Position numbers and translations under genes: made by a program. Below are positions 6,702-13,111 of a DNA stretch of 13,111 bases, one piece after another (within the stretch, counting starts at the first letter, position 1; the number at the start of each line of letters is the position of its first letter). This stretch comes from Frankiaceae bacterium. Lineage in GTDB: Bacteria; Actinomycetota; Actinomycetes; Frankiales; Frankiaceae. Location of the stretch: NCBI GenBank assembly GCA_030840885.1, contig JAVEDQ010000368.1, positions 1 through 13,111 on the forward strand, in the 5' to 3' direction. Below the pieces are notes generated by a model, which was given only the letters and a program-made list of their open reading frames with translations, searched no databases and was not told the origin of the DNA.

Positions 6702-7313
6702 CTAGGGAGCTGACGGAGCTGAGGAAGGCAGGCTCCCCGAAGCGTGGCCTGTCCCACCGCAGGCAGGGTCGACGAGGGACTGGATCGTGGAGCCGTAGAT
6801 CGCGGTGAGCCGGACCGCGTCGGCGCTCGCCAGATCCGTGTCGCCGAAGATCTCGATCGCCGTGATCAGGCCCAGCAGCGCGGCGGAGACCAGCCGCGCC
6901 CGCAGGTCGGCGTCGGGCCCGTCGAGGCGCTCCCGCAGCGGGCCGATGGTGGTCACCTCGGCCGTCTGCCGCAGGCGCTGCCGCACGGCCTCACGGTCCG
7001 AGGCGCGCACCAGCGCGCCGAAGACGCCGCGTCGTGCAAAGCCGGGTGCGGACACCTCGAGGATGTGCCGGACCAGTTCCCGACCCAGATCTTCCAGGGG
7101 GCCGCGGACGATCTGCGTGATCGTCTCGTCCGCGCCCATCGTCGCCAGGAGCAGCGCTTCCTTGGAGCCGTAGTAGCGGATGACCAGCGCCGGCGTGACG
7201 CCGGCCCGGGCCGCGATCTCCCGAACTCCGGTGGCGGCGAAGCCGTCCCGCTCGAACAGCGTGCGGGCGGCGTCGAAGATCCGGTCGCGGCTGGACGCGG
7301 TGACGTTTCCCAC
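6702..7313 (-). CDS. TetR-family transcriptional regulator
   Basis: A 203-residue repressor if translated from GTG 7311-7313. The N-terminal helix-turn-helix is clear: DRIFDAARTLFERDGFAATG, then VREIAARAGVTPALVIRYYGSKEALL, the standard TetR layout. The ligand-binding C-terminal part is helical and ends in a Gly/Ser/Pro-rich tail. The open frame runs back to a TTG at 7356-7358, but that would place 15 extra codons across the operator palindrome, so the later GTG is preferred; neither has a good Shine-Dalgarno. It is divergent from the MFS exporter gene, the classic arrangement for a repressor of an efflux pump and of itself. It also appears to head an operon with the acetyltransferase and PAP2 genes, so all four may respond to the same ligand, which is inference. 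Confidence 0.9.
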   Translation of the reverse strand: MGNVTASSRDRIFDAARTLFERDGFAATGVREIAARAGVTPALVIRYYGSKEALLLATMGADETITQIVRGPLEDLGRELVRHILEVSAPGFARRGVFGALVRASDREAVRQRLRQTAEVTTIGPLRERLDGPDADLRARLVSAALLGLITAIEIFGDTDLASADAVRLTAIYGSTIQSLVDPACGGTGHASGSLPSSAPSAP

Positions 7314-7320
7314 GACGGGA

Positions 7321-7355
7321 GTAAACAACGGCCGCAACTTGTAAACACTGTTTAC
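7321..7355. promoter_or_regulatory. Likely TetR operator: 15-bp palindrome plus third half-site
   Basis: GTAAACACTGTTTAC (7341-7355) is a perfect palindrome with a single central base. A further copy of the half-site, GTAAACA, lies at 7321-7327, in the same orientation and exactly 20 bp (about two helical turns) before the first half of the palindrome. The sites fill the gap between tetR and the MFS gene and are AT-rich against a GC-rich background, as expected of a selected operator. Binding by the adjacent TetR would repress both directions. The promoters themselves could not be resolved. Confidence 0.72.
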
Positions 7356-7375
7356 CAAGTGGCCGAAGGAGAAGC

Positions 7376-8863
7376 ATGACCCTCACCGATGAAGCATCGC
7401 CGGGTGCGGCAGAGGCAGCAGCGGCAGCGCACACGAAGGGGCGCAACGTCCGCCTTGCCGTGATCCTGCTGGCGCAGCTGCTGATCGTCCTCGACGCGAC
7501 AGTGGTCAACGTCGCACTACCCGACGCCCAGAAGGCGCTGCACATGAGCGACGCCGACCGGCAGTGGGTCGTCACGCTCTACGCGCTCACCTTCGGCAGC
7601 CTGCTACTCCTCGGCGGTCGGATCGCGGACTTCTGGGGCCGACGCCGCACCTTCCTGGTCGGGATGGCCGGCTTCGCCGCCGCGTCCGCGTTGGGAGGCC
7701 TCGCGCAAGGTGGCAGCGAGCTGTTCGCGGCCCGGGCGGGGCAGGGCGTCTTCGCCGCCATGCTGGCGCCGGCCGCACTGTCGCTGATCCAGGTGAACTT
7801 CCCGACGGGGCCCGCCCGCGCCAAGGCGTTCGGTCTCTACGGCGCCATCGGCGGTGGCGGCGCCGCCCTCGGCCTGGTCCTCGGAGGCGTGCTCACGGAG
7901 TACCTCAGCTGGCGCTGGTGCCTGCTGGTCAACGTGCCGGTCGCGATCGTCGCCGTCGTCTCGGGGCGGCTCGTGCTCAAGGAGAGCCGCGCGCCGGGCG
8001 AGCCCGCCTACGACGTGCCCGGGGCGGCCCTGGTCACCTTCGGGCTGGCGTCGCTGGTCTACGGCCTCAACCGCGCCTCGGTGAACGGCTGGCAGTCCGG
8101 CGGCACCTTCGCCTTCCTCGCGCTCGCCGTCGTCCTGCTCGTGGGCTTCGTCCTCGTGGAGCAGCGGTCCGCCGCTCCCCTGCTGCCGATGCGCATCCCG
8201 GTCCACCCCACCCGCGGCGGGGCCTACCTTGCCGCCCTCATCGGCGGAGCGGCTCTGCTGGGCGGCCTGCTGTTCCTGACCTACTACTTCCAGGTCTCGC
8301 TGCAGTACTCGCCCATCACCGCCGGCGTCGCGTCCGTTCCGCTCACCGCATCGGTGCTCGTGTCCGCCGCCGTGGCGAGCGTGCTGCTCCCCCGCGTGGG
8401 TCCCCGACCGCTGATGGTGATCGGCCCGGTCATCGCCGCCGCCGGTCTGGCACTGCTCACGCAGATCAGCCTGGACAGCAGCTACGTGACCTCCGTGCTA
8501 CCCGGCCTGCTGCTCATCGGGTTCGGTCTCGGCTTCCTGTTCGTGCCGATGTCGAACACGGCCCTGGTAGGCGTTGCCGACCACGACACCGGGGCGGCCA
8601 GCGCGCTCGTCAACGCCACCCAGCAGGTCGGCGGAGCGATCGGCACCGCGCTGTTCAGCACCATCTACGCCTCAGCGGTCAGCGGATACCTGACCGGCCA
8701 CGACGCAAGCCCGGCCAGCCAGGGCCTGGCCCTGCTGCACGGCTACCGGACGGCCTTCGCCTACGCCGCCGGCGTGATGCTGCTGGCGGCGGTGATCGCC
8801 GCCGTGCTCATCCGCGTGAAGAAGTCGGACCTGGCGGCCGACGCCACGGTCCACCTCGGCTGA
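7376..8863 (+). CDS. MFS transporter, DHA2 family (EmrB/QacA type), 14 membrane segments
   Basis: A 495-residue inner-membrane drug:proton antiporter. The Shine-Dalgarno AAGGAG (7366-7371) lies four bases before ATG 7376. Motif D1 of the 14-TM subfamily is seen as LDATVVNVALP (residues 39-49), and the cytosolic motif A as GGRIADFWGRRR (80-91). Later glycine-rich helices (GLYGAIGGGGAALGLVLGG) match motif C, characteristic of antiporters. The hydrophobicity pattern supports 14 segments, and the length is usual for the family. The substrate is unknown; toxic amphiphilic compounds or an endogenous metabolite are typical. It is divergent from tetR with only 62 bp between starts, containing the operator, so induction by a TetR ligand is likely. 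It converges on pntB with a 46-bp gap and no obvious terminator. Confidence 0.94.
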   Translation: MTLTDEASPGAAEAAAAAHTKGRNVRLAVILLAQLLIVLDATVVNVALPDAQKALHMSDADRQWVVTLYALTFGSLLLLGGRIADFWGRRRTFLVGMAGFAAASALGGLAQGGSELFAARAGQGVFAAMLAPAALSLIQVNFPTGPARAKAFGLYGAIGGGGAALGLVLGGVLTEYLSWRWCLLVNVPVAIVAVVSGRLVLKESRAPGEPAYDVPGAALVTFGLASLVYGLNRASVNGWQSGGTFAFLALAVVLLVGFVLVEQRSAAPLLPMRIPVHPTRGGAYLAALIGGAALLGGLLFLTYYFQVSLQYSPITAGVASVPLTASVLVSAAVASVLLPRVGPRPLMVIGPVIAAAGLALLTQISLDSSYVTSVLPGLLLIGFGLGFLFVPMSNTALVGVADHDTGAASALVNATQQVGGAIGTALFSTIYASAVSGYLTGHDASPASQGLALLHGYRTAFAYAAGVMLLAAVIAAVLIRVKKSDLAADATVHLG

Positions 8864-8909
8864 ACTCAGGCCGCGACCCGGACGGTGAGAGCTAGCACTA
8901 CCAGCACTG

Positions 8910-10349
8910 TCAGCGCTGACCGACCGGCGACGGCAACGCCGACAGGATGTCCTGCACCCGGTCCTTGGCGTCGCCGAAGAGCATGGCGCTGTTCTCGCGG
9001 AAGAAGAGGGGGTTCTGCACCCCCGCGTAGCCCGACGCCATCGACCGCTTGAAGATGATGACCTGGCCGGCCTCCCACACCCGCAGCACCGGCATGCCGG
9101 CGATGGGGCTGGTCGGGTCGTCGGCGGCAGCCGGGTTCACTGTGTCGTTGGCCCCGATGACGAGCACGACGTCGGTATCGGCGAGGTCGTCGTTGATCTC
9201 ATCCATCTCGAGGACGATGTCGTACGGGACCTTGGCCTCGGCGAGGAGCACGTTCATGTGGCCGGGGAGACGGCCGGCCACCGGGTGGATGCCGAAGCGC
9301 ACCTCGACGCCGCGGTCCCGCAGCGAGCGGGTGAGTTCGGCGACGCCGTACTGCGCCTGCGCGACAGCCATCCCGTAGCCGGGGGTGATGACGACCGACC
9401 GGGCTGACTCGAGCACCTCGGCGACCTGCTCGGCGGACATCTCCCGGTGCTCGCCGTAGTCCTTGTCGGCCGCGGGGCCGGCCTCGATCCCGAAGCCACC
9501 GCCGATGACGGACACGAACGACCGGTTCATCGCCTTGCACATGATGTACGACAGGTAGGCACCAGAGGATCCGACGAGCGCGCCCGTGATGATGAGCAGG
9601 TCGTTCTCGAGCAGGAAGCCGGACGCGGCCGCTGCCCAACCCGAGTAGCTGTTCAGCATCGACACGACGACCGGCATGTCGCCGCCGCCGATCGAAGCGA
9701 CGAGGTGGACGCCGAGCAGCAGCGCGACGAGCGTCACCGCGATGATGAGCCACAGCTGCGGCGAGATGCAGAACCAGATGGTCAGCGCGGCGAAGAGGAC
9801 CAGCGCGCCGAGGTTCAGGTAGTTCTTGCCCGGCAGCACCAGCGGCTTCGAGTTGATGCGCGCGGACAGCTTGAGGTACGCCACGATCGAACCGGTGAAG
9901 GTGACCGCGCCGATGAAGACGCCGATGAACACCTCGGCGTGGTGGATCCCGAGCGTCTGGGCGGACCGCAGGGCCTGTGCTTCGCCGCCGTTCAGGTCCC
10001 GCTCGACCCCGAGGTAGCCGTTCCAGCCGACGAGGACCGCGGCCAGACCGACGAACGAGTGGAGCAGCGCGATGAGCTCCGGCATCCCGGTCATCTGCAC
10101 GACCCGGGCCCGCTGCAGGCCGATGGCGGCGCCGACGACCACGGCAGCGACCATCAGCCCGAGGCCGACACCCTGGATGTTGCGGTCGATCGCCAGCGCA
10201 ACCGTCGCGACCAGCGCGACGACCATGCCGGCGATGCCGAAGAGGTTGCCGGACTTCGCCGTCTCGTGCCGGGACAACCCGGCGAGGGCGAGGATGAACA
10301 GAAGTGCGGCGACGAGGTAGGCCGACGCTGCGGCGGTCTCGACCGACAT
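8910..10349 (-). CDS. pntB: NAD(P) transhydrogenase subunit beta
   Basis: A 479-residue membrane protein, the beta subunit of the proton-translocating transhydrogenase that transfers hydride between NADH and NADP+ using the proton gradient. The N-terminal half is membrane-embedded with many hydrophobic helices (to about residue 265). The C-terminal half is the NADP(H)-binding domain III, with [13 protein letters not shown] from 324, [26 protein letters not shown], and the late [23 protein letters not shown] and [17 protein letters not shown]. These match the canonical protein closely. The start is ATG 10347-10349; an AGGAG (10362-10366) inside the end of pntA lies 12 bases upstream. The pntA stop is only 8 bp upstream, so the two are co-transcribed. 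The frame continues upstream over pntA, but that part is antisense-like shadow. A 12-bp perfect palindrome (8909-8920) covers the stop. Confidence 0.96.
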   Translation of the reverse strand: MSVETAAASAYLVAALLFILALAGLSRHETAKSGNLFGIAGMVVALVATVALAIDRNIQGVGLGLMVAAVVVGAAIGLQRARVVQMTGMPELIALLHSFVGLAAVLVGWNGYLGVERDLNGGEAQALRSAQTLGIHHAEVFIGVFIGAVTFTGSIVAYLKLSARINSKPLVLPGKNYLNLGALVLFAALTIWFCISPQLWLIIAVTLVALLLGVHLVASIGGGDMPVVVSMLNSYSGWAAAASGFLLENDLLIITGALVGSSGAYLSYIMCKAMNRSFVSVIGGGFGIEAGPAADKDYGEHREMSAEQVAEVLESARSVVITPGYGMAVAQAQYGVAELTRSLRDRGVEVRFGIHPVAGRLPGHMNVLLAEAKVPYDIVLEMDEINDDLADTDVVLVIGANDTVNPAAADDPTSPIAGMPVLRVWEAGQVIIFKRSMASGYAGVQNPLFFRENSAMLFGDAKDRVQDILSALPSPVGQR

Positions 10350-10357
10350 GACGGCGA

Positions 10358-11902
10358 TCAGCTCCTGGAGAACATGGCGAGCATGCGGCGGGTCACCGCG
10401 AAGCCACCGAAGACGTTGATGCTGGCCAACAGGATGGCCGCGGTGGCCACGGCGGTGATGCCTGCGTTGCCGTGCCCGATCTGCAGCAGGGCGCCGACGA
10501 CGATGATCCCGGAGATCGCGTTCGTCACCGACATCAGCGGCGTGTGCAGCGCATGGTGCACGTTGCCGATCACGTAGTAGCCGATGACGATGGCGAGCGA
10601 GAACACCGTGAGGTGCCCGAGTATCTCCCGCGGTGCGAAGGCCGCGAGCAGGAACAGCAGCGCACCCACGACCGGGACCAGCGCGTGGCGACGCAGAGGT
10701 TCCAGCCGACGCAGTGCCGACACCGGCTTGGCCGCCTCGGGCGCCTGCGTCGCGGCCGGCCTGGCGGTCGCCGGTGTAGCGCTCGTGACCTGCACCGGCG
10801 GCGGGGGCCAGGTCGACTCGCCGTGGCGCACCACCGTGATGGAGCGCTGCACGACGTCGTCGAAGTCGAGGACGAGCTTTCCGTCCTTCTCCGGCGTCAT
10901 CAGCTTGAGCAGGTTCACCAGGTTGGTGCCGTACAGCTGCGAGGCCTGCGTCGGCAACCGACCCGGGAGGTCGGTGTAGCCGAGGATCGTCACGCCGTTG
11001 TCGGTCACGACCGCCTGCCCGGGGACGGTGCCCTCGACGTTGCCGCCGTTGGCCGCCGCCATGTCGACGATGACGCTGCCCGGCCGCATGCTCGCGACCA
11101 TCTCCGATGTGATCAGCGTCGGCGCCGGCCGACCCGGGATCAGCGCGGTCGTGATGAGGATGTCGACCTCGTGGCACTGCTCGGCGTAGAGCGCCGCCGC
11201 ACGGGTGTTGTAGTCGTCCGACATCTCTTTCGCGTAGCCGGTGGCGCTCACCTCGACGTCCGCGGCCTCGACCGACAGGTATTCGCCACCGAGCGACTTG
11301 ACCTGCTCGGCGACCTCCGGCCGCGGATCGGTGGCGCGCACGATCGCGCCGAGGCTGCCCGCCGCACCGATGGCCGCGAGGCCGGCCACGCCGACCCCGG
11401 CGACGAGCACCTTGGCGGGCGGGACCTTGCCTGCCGCCGTGATCTGACCGGTGAAGAAACGCCCGAAGACGTTGGCCGCCTCGATCACCGCGCGGTACCC
11501 GGCGATGTTCGCCATCGAGCTGAGGACGTCGAGCGACTGCGCGCGCGAGATCCGCGGGACGGCGTCCATTGCCAGCGCGGTGATGGGCCGCTTCGCCAGC
11601 GCCTCGACCATCTCCGGCTTGAACATCGGCTGCAAGATCGCGATCAGCGTGGTGCCGTCGCGCAGCAGGTTCAGCTCGGACTTCGTCGGGGCGTTGACGC
11701 CGAGCACGATGTCGGTGCCGAGCGCGTCGCCGATCGCCGCACCGGAGGCGACGTACTGCTCGTCGGCGAAGCTCGCCCTGGCACCTGCACCTGATTCGAC
11801 GACGACGTCGTAGCCCAGCTTGACGAGCTGCTCCACCGTCGACGGCGTGGCGGCCACCCGGGTCTCGCCTGGGGCCGACTCTCGAACCACCCCGATGATC
11901 AA
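10358..11902 (-). CDS. pntA: NAD(P) transhydrogenase subunit alpha (domain I plus membrane part, fused)
   Basis: A 514-residue alpha subunit, close to the length of single-chain PntA in proteobacteria; in some bacteria this is split in two genes, but here domain I and the membrane helices are in one chain. The NAD(H)-binding domain I opens with [20 protein letters not shown] and carries the Rossmann motif GVGVAG at 169-174. Its acidic end-of-strand region is ATDPRPEV. The [14 protein letters not shown] stretch is also typical. A Pro/Ala-rich linker (about 365-400) joins it to four C-terminal membrane helices (about 415-510). The start is TTG 11900-11902, supported by GGAGGA just upstream and by the fit of its N-terminus to the family; the in-frame ATG and other upstream codons lie in non-conserved sequence. 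A candidate promoter lies near 11994-12022. It couples with pntB to supply NADPH. Confidence 0.95.
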   Translation of the reverse strand: MIIGVVRESAPGETRVAATPSTVEQLVKLGYDVVVESGAGARASFADEQYVASGAAIGDALGTDIVLGVNAPTKSELNLLRDGTTLIAILQPMFKPEMVEALAKRPITALAMDAVPRISRAQSLDVLSSMANIAGYRAVIEAANVFGRFFTGQITAAGKVPPAKVLVAGVGVAGLAAIGAAGSLGAIVRATDPRPEVAEQVKSLGGEYLSVEAADVEVSATGYAKEMSDDYNTRAAALYAEQCHEVDILITTALIPGRPAPTLITSEMVASMRPGSVIVDMAAANGGNVEGTVPGQAVVTDNGVTILGYTDLPGRLPTQASQLYGTNLVNLLKLMTPEKDGKLVLDFDDVVQRSITVVRHGESTWPPPPVQVTSATPATARPAATQAPEAAKPVSALRRLEPLRRHALVPVVGALLFLLAAFAPREILGHLTVFSLAIVIGYYVIGNVHHALHTPLMSVTNAISGIIVVGALLQIGHGNAGITAVATAAILLASINVFGGFAVTRRMLAMFSRS

Positions 11903-11905
11903 GGA

Positions 11906-11911
11906 TCCTCC
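11906..11911 (-). promoter_or_regulatory. Shine-Dalgarno that sets the pntA TTG start
   Basis: GGAGGA on the minus strand lies three to four bases before TTG 11902. It is the only strong site near the 5' end of the conserved coding region and decides the unusual start codon. Confidence 0.65.
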
Positions 11912-11958
11912 GACTGACTCACTCGTTGAACGGGACGAATCACGGTTGCCGAGCGTGG

Positions 11959-11975
11959 GGGGAGCTCGCCTCCCC
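11959..11975 (-). other. Hairpin in the presumed pntA leader
   Basis: GGGGAG (11959-11964) pairs with CTCCCC (11970-11975) around a 5-nt loop. It lies about 60 nt before the pntA start and downstream of the candidate promoter, so it would be part of the 5' leader. No ligand-binding leader architecture was recognised. Confidence 0.35.
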
Positions 11976-11993
11976 GGCGGACGGGGATGCCCG

Positions 11994-12022
11994 ACAATAA
12001 CGGGCCGTCGCACTTGTGACGT
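11994..12022 (-). promoter_or_regulatory. Candidate pntAB promoter
   Basis: Reading the minus strand, TATTGT (11994-11999) fits the TANNNT -10 pattern and stands out as AT-rich. Seventeen bases upstream is ACGTCA (12017-12022), matching only three of six -35 positions. Transcription would start near 11987, giving a leader of about 85 nt. Confidence 0.4.
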
Positions 12023-12027
12023 ACCGC

Positions 12028-12052
12028 GACCCGCGCAGGCGAGGCGCGGGTC
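12028..12052. repeat. Perfect 9-bp inverted repeat upstream of the pnt promoter
   Basis: GACCCGCGC (12028-12036) and GCGCGGGTC (12044-12052) are exact reverse complements with a 7-nt loop. It sits just upstream of the candidate -35. It has no T-run, so it is a poor terminator; it could be a regulator site or back-up transcription stop. Confidence 0.5.
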
Positions 12053-12164
12053 ACGTTCCGGCGAGCGTCGATCCCGGGCGAGGGGACGCGGGAGTGGATC
12101 TGCGCGAGGCCGGCCTCACGTGACGTGCGGCACCGAGGCGGTCCGCCCGTCTGACAACGAGAGT

Positions 12165-12192
12165 GGCCCCGCACCGGTGTCGGTGCGGGGCC
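12165..12192 (-). terminator. Strong hairpin terminator of the surface-protein gene
   Basis: GGCCCCGCACCG (12165-12176) and CGGTGCGGGGCC (12181-12192) form a perfect 12-bp stem with a 4-nt loop, beginning 19 bp beyond the stop codon of the minus-strand gene. On that strand it is followed by ACTCTCGTTGTC, mildly T-rich. This fits the T-poor hairpin terminators common in actinobacteria. Confidence 0.8.
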
Positions 12193-12211
12193 GCTGTCGG
12201 GCTGGTCGTTC

Positions 12212-13111
12212 CTAGTTGACGACGAAGTTCACGACGCTGGACGTGCCGGTGGTGTAGCTGGCGGTGTCCGGTGAGGTGTAGCTGGCCTGCACGGTGTAGG
12301 CGCCGGTGCTGCTGGGCTTGTAGGTCCAGCTGTAGGCGCCGGTGGTGTTGTTGACGCCCGTGCCGGAGGTCTGGACGACGGCTCCGTTGCGCCGGATGGT
12401 GAACTGCACCGAGCCACCCTTGGCGGTGGCCGCGACCGGGGTGATCGCGCCGGAGAAGGTGGTGCTCTGCCCGATGACCAGGTTGGTCGCGGACAGGTTC
12501 AGCGCCACCGTCGGCGACACGGTGACCTTGGCAGCGAGGCTGCCCGAGGCCTGCATCCCGGCCGCGTTACCGGCGAAGGTCACCTGGTAGTCGGTGGTCT
12601 TGGCCGGAGTCACCGCGGGGAAGAACACGGTTCCGTCACCGGCGGTCACTCCGGACGCGACCGGGGTGAAGCCGGCAGCGCCGGCCGGACGCTGCAGCAA
12701 CGACACCGGAGCCCCACCGAGCGGGGAGCCGGCAGCATCGAGCAGCTTGCCGGTCAGCACCGACGAGCCACCGGAAGCCACGCTGGTCGGGGTGGCCTTG
12801 GCCGTGATCGACGTCGGGCCGGGGGTGTTGACGGTGTAGCTGTTGACCCCGACCGGGCTGATGTTGCCGGCCGCGTCGACCGCGATGTACTTCAGCGTCA
12901 CGGTCCCGCCGAGCGAGATCGGGCCGGCGTACTTCGTACTGCCGGTCGTGGGGGTGCTGCCGTCCAAGGTGTAGAAGATGCCGGGGGCGCCGGGGGAGTC
13001 GTCGGCGGCGGTCAGTGCCACCGACTTCGGCCCGACGTAGGTGCCATCGGCCAGGTTGGAGCTGATCGTCGGGGCGACCGGGTCGACCGTGTAGGTCTGG
13101 CTGAACGTGGC
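12212..13111 (-). CDS. Secreted/surface protein with chitobiase-like C-terminal and Ig-like domains (5' end outside window)
   Basis: The frame is open to the right edge, so only the C-terminal 299 residues are seen; a GTG at 13019-13021 is internal Val, not a start. The first third is a chitobiase/hexosaminidase C-terminal-like fold: FYTLDGSTPTTGSTKYAGPI, then VTLKYIAVDAAGNIS. The middle is an Ig-like or carboxypeptidase-regulatory-like beta domain (about 12520-12830), rich in Ala/Gly/Ser/Thr with GSPLGGAPVSLLQR. The last part is an Ig-like group-3 domain, with GAVVQT and GAYTVQASYTSPDTASYTTGTS, ending VVNFVVN. Such modules are extracellular spacers or binding modules on hydrolases and adhesins; the catalytic or main part must lie upstream. 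There is no LPXTG-type signal or C-terminal membrane helix, so it is likely secreted or anchored otherwise. Its terminator is at 12165-12192. Confidence 0.82.
   Translation of the reverse strand, partial: ATFSQTYTVDPVAPTISSNLADGTYVGPKSVALTAADDSPGAPGIFYTLDGSTPTTGSTKYAGPISLGGTVTLKYIAVDAAGNISPVGVNSYTVNTPGPTSITAKATPTSVASGGSSVLTGKLLDAAGSPLGGAPVSLLQRPAGAAGFTPVASGVTAGDGTVFFPAVTPAKTTDYQVTFAGNAAGMQASGSLAAKVTVSPTVALNLSATNLVIGQSTTFSGAITPVAATAKGGSVQFTIRRNGAVVQTSGTGVNNTTGAYSWTYKPSSTGAYTVQASYTSPDTASYTTGTSSVVNFVVN

Larger units (their letters stand above)
11903..12211. other. Non-coding stretch between pntA and the surface-protein gene
   Basis: This 309-bp stretch has no convincing gene; short frames on both strands lack Shine-Dalgarno sites and have arginine/proline-rich, shadow-like translations. 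From right to left it holds the terminator of the surface-protein gene (12165-12192), the 8-bp palindrome TCACGTGA (12116-12123), a perfect 9-bp hairpin (12028-12052), a candidate pnt promoter (11994-12022) and a leader hairpin (11959-11975). Confidence 0.7.

Noticed and set aside
8909..8920. Perfect palindrome GTCAGCGCTGAC across the pntB stop as a terminator or site
   Set aside because: It has no loop, so it cannot form a proper hairpin, and it falls in coding sequence rich in GC; likely chance.
10350..11177. Upstream extension of the pntB frame over pntA
   Set aside because: The added sequence has no PntB similarity and overlaps conserved pntA codons.
9447..11794. Two long plus-strand frames (9447-10577 and 10472-11794) antisense to pntAB
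   Set aside because: The translations are Arg/Asp/Gly-rich shadows; pntA and pntB are conserved over the whole stretch on the other strand.
12116..12123. Palindrome TCACGTGA as a regulator site
   Set aside because: Only 8 bp and single copy, so not supported as a feature by itself.
11820..12215. Small open frames on both strands in the gap upstream of pntA
   Set aside because: Arg/Pro/Gly-rich translations with no start signals; they cover the terminator and promoter region.

Overview
The window is high-GC DNA with dense GTG/TTG start usage, short intergenic gaps and actinobacterial-type proteins: fused PntA plus PntB, a CHASE3-HAMP-PP2C phosphatase, a PlsC-type acyltransferase, a 14-TM EmrB/QacA exporter with a TetR repressor, and HipA-like kinase/DUF3037. 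It is most likely chromosomal sequence from a high-GC actinobacterium. Genus cannot be assigned from sequence alone. No tRNA, rRNA, IS element, integrase, phage gene or CRISPR array was seen.

Layout. (1) Positions 1-975 (+): the 3' part of a HipA-like kinase gene whose stop overlaps the start of a DUF3037 gene (ATGA overlap), a conserved but functionally uncharacterised pair. (2) 976-1098: a convergent gap with two inverted repeats. (3) 1099-2685 (-): asparagine synthetase AsnB. (4) 2686-2855: a divergent promoter region. (5) 2856-4502 (+): a membrane-bound CHASE3-HAMP-SpoIIE/PP2C phosphatase. (6) 4650-5393 (+): a PlsC-type acyltransferase. (7) 5356-7313 (-): an apparent three-gene operon running TetR regulator, maltose/galactoside-type O-acetyltransferase, PAP2-family phosphatase. 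It overlaps the acyltransferase gene tail-to-tail by 38 bp. (8) 7376-8863 (+): a DHA2 drug-efflux MFS transporter, divergent from tetR across a compact region with a perfect 15-bp palindrome plus a third half-site. (9) 8910-11902 (-): pntA-pntB, the proton-translocating NAD(P) transhydrogenase, with pntA starting at TTG. (10) 11903-12211: a 309-bp non-coding stretch with a candidate pnt promoter, hairpins and a strong terminator. (11) 12212 to beyond the right edge (-): the C-terminal 299 residues of a secreted or surface protein with a chitobiase-like C-terminal fold and Ig-like domains.

Most of the window is ordinary housekeeping or envelope metabolism. The parts most worth a second look are the HipA-like kinase/DUF3037 pair, the unusual tetR operon with its three-half-site operator, the overlapping acyltransferase/phosphatase pair (enzymes with potentially opposing reactions), a PAP2 protein lacking the usual arginines of motifs 1 and 3, and the long-armed inverted repeat after the DUF3037 gene. 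I did not find a clearly new defence or mobile system.
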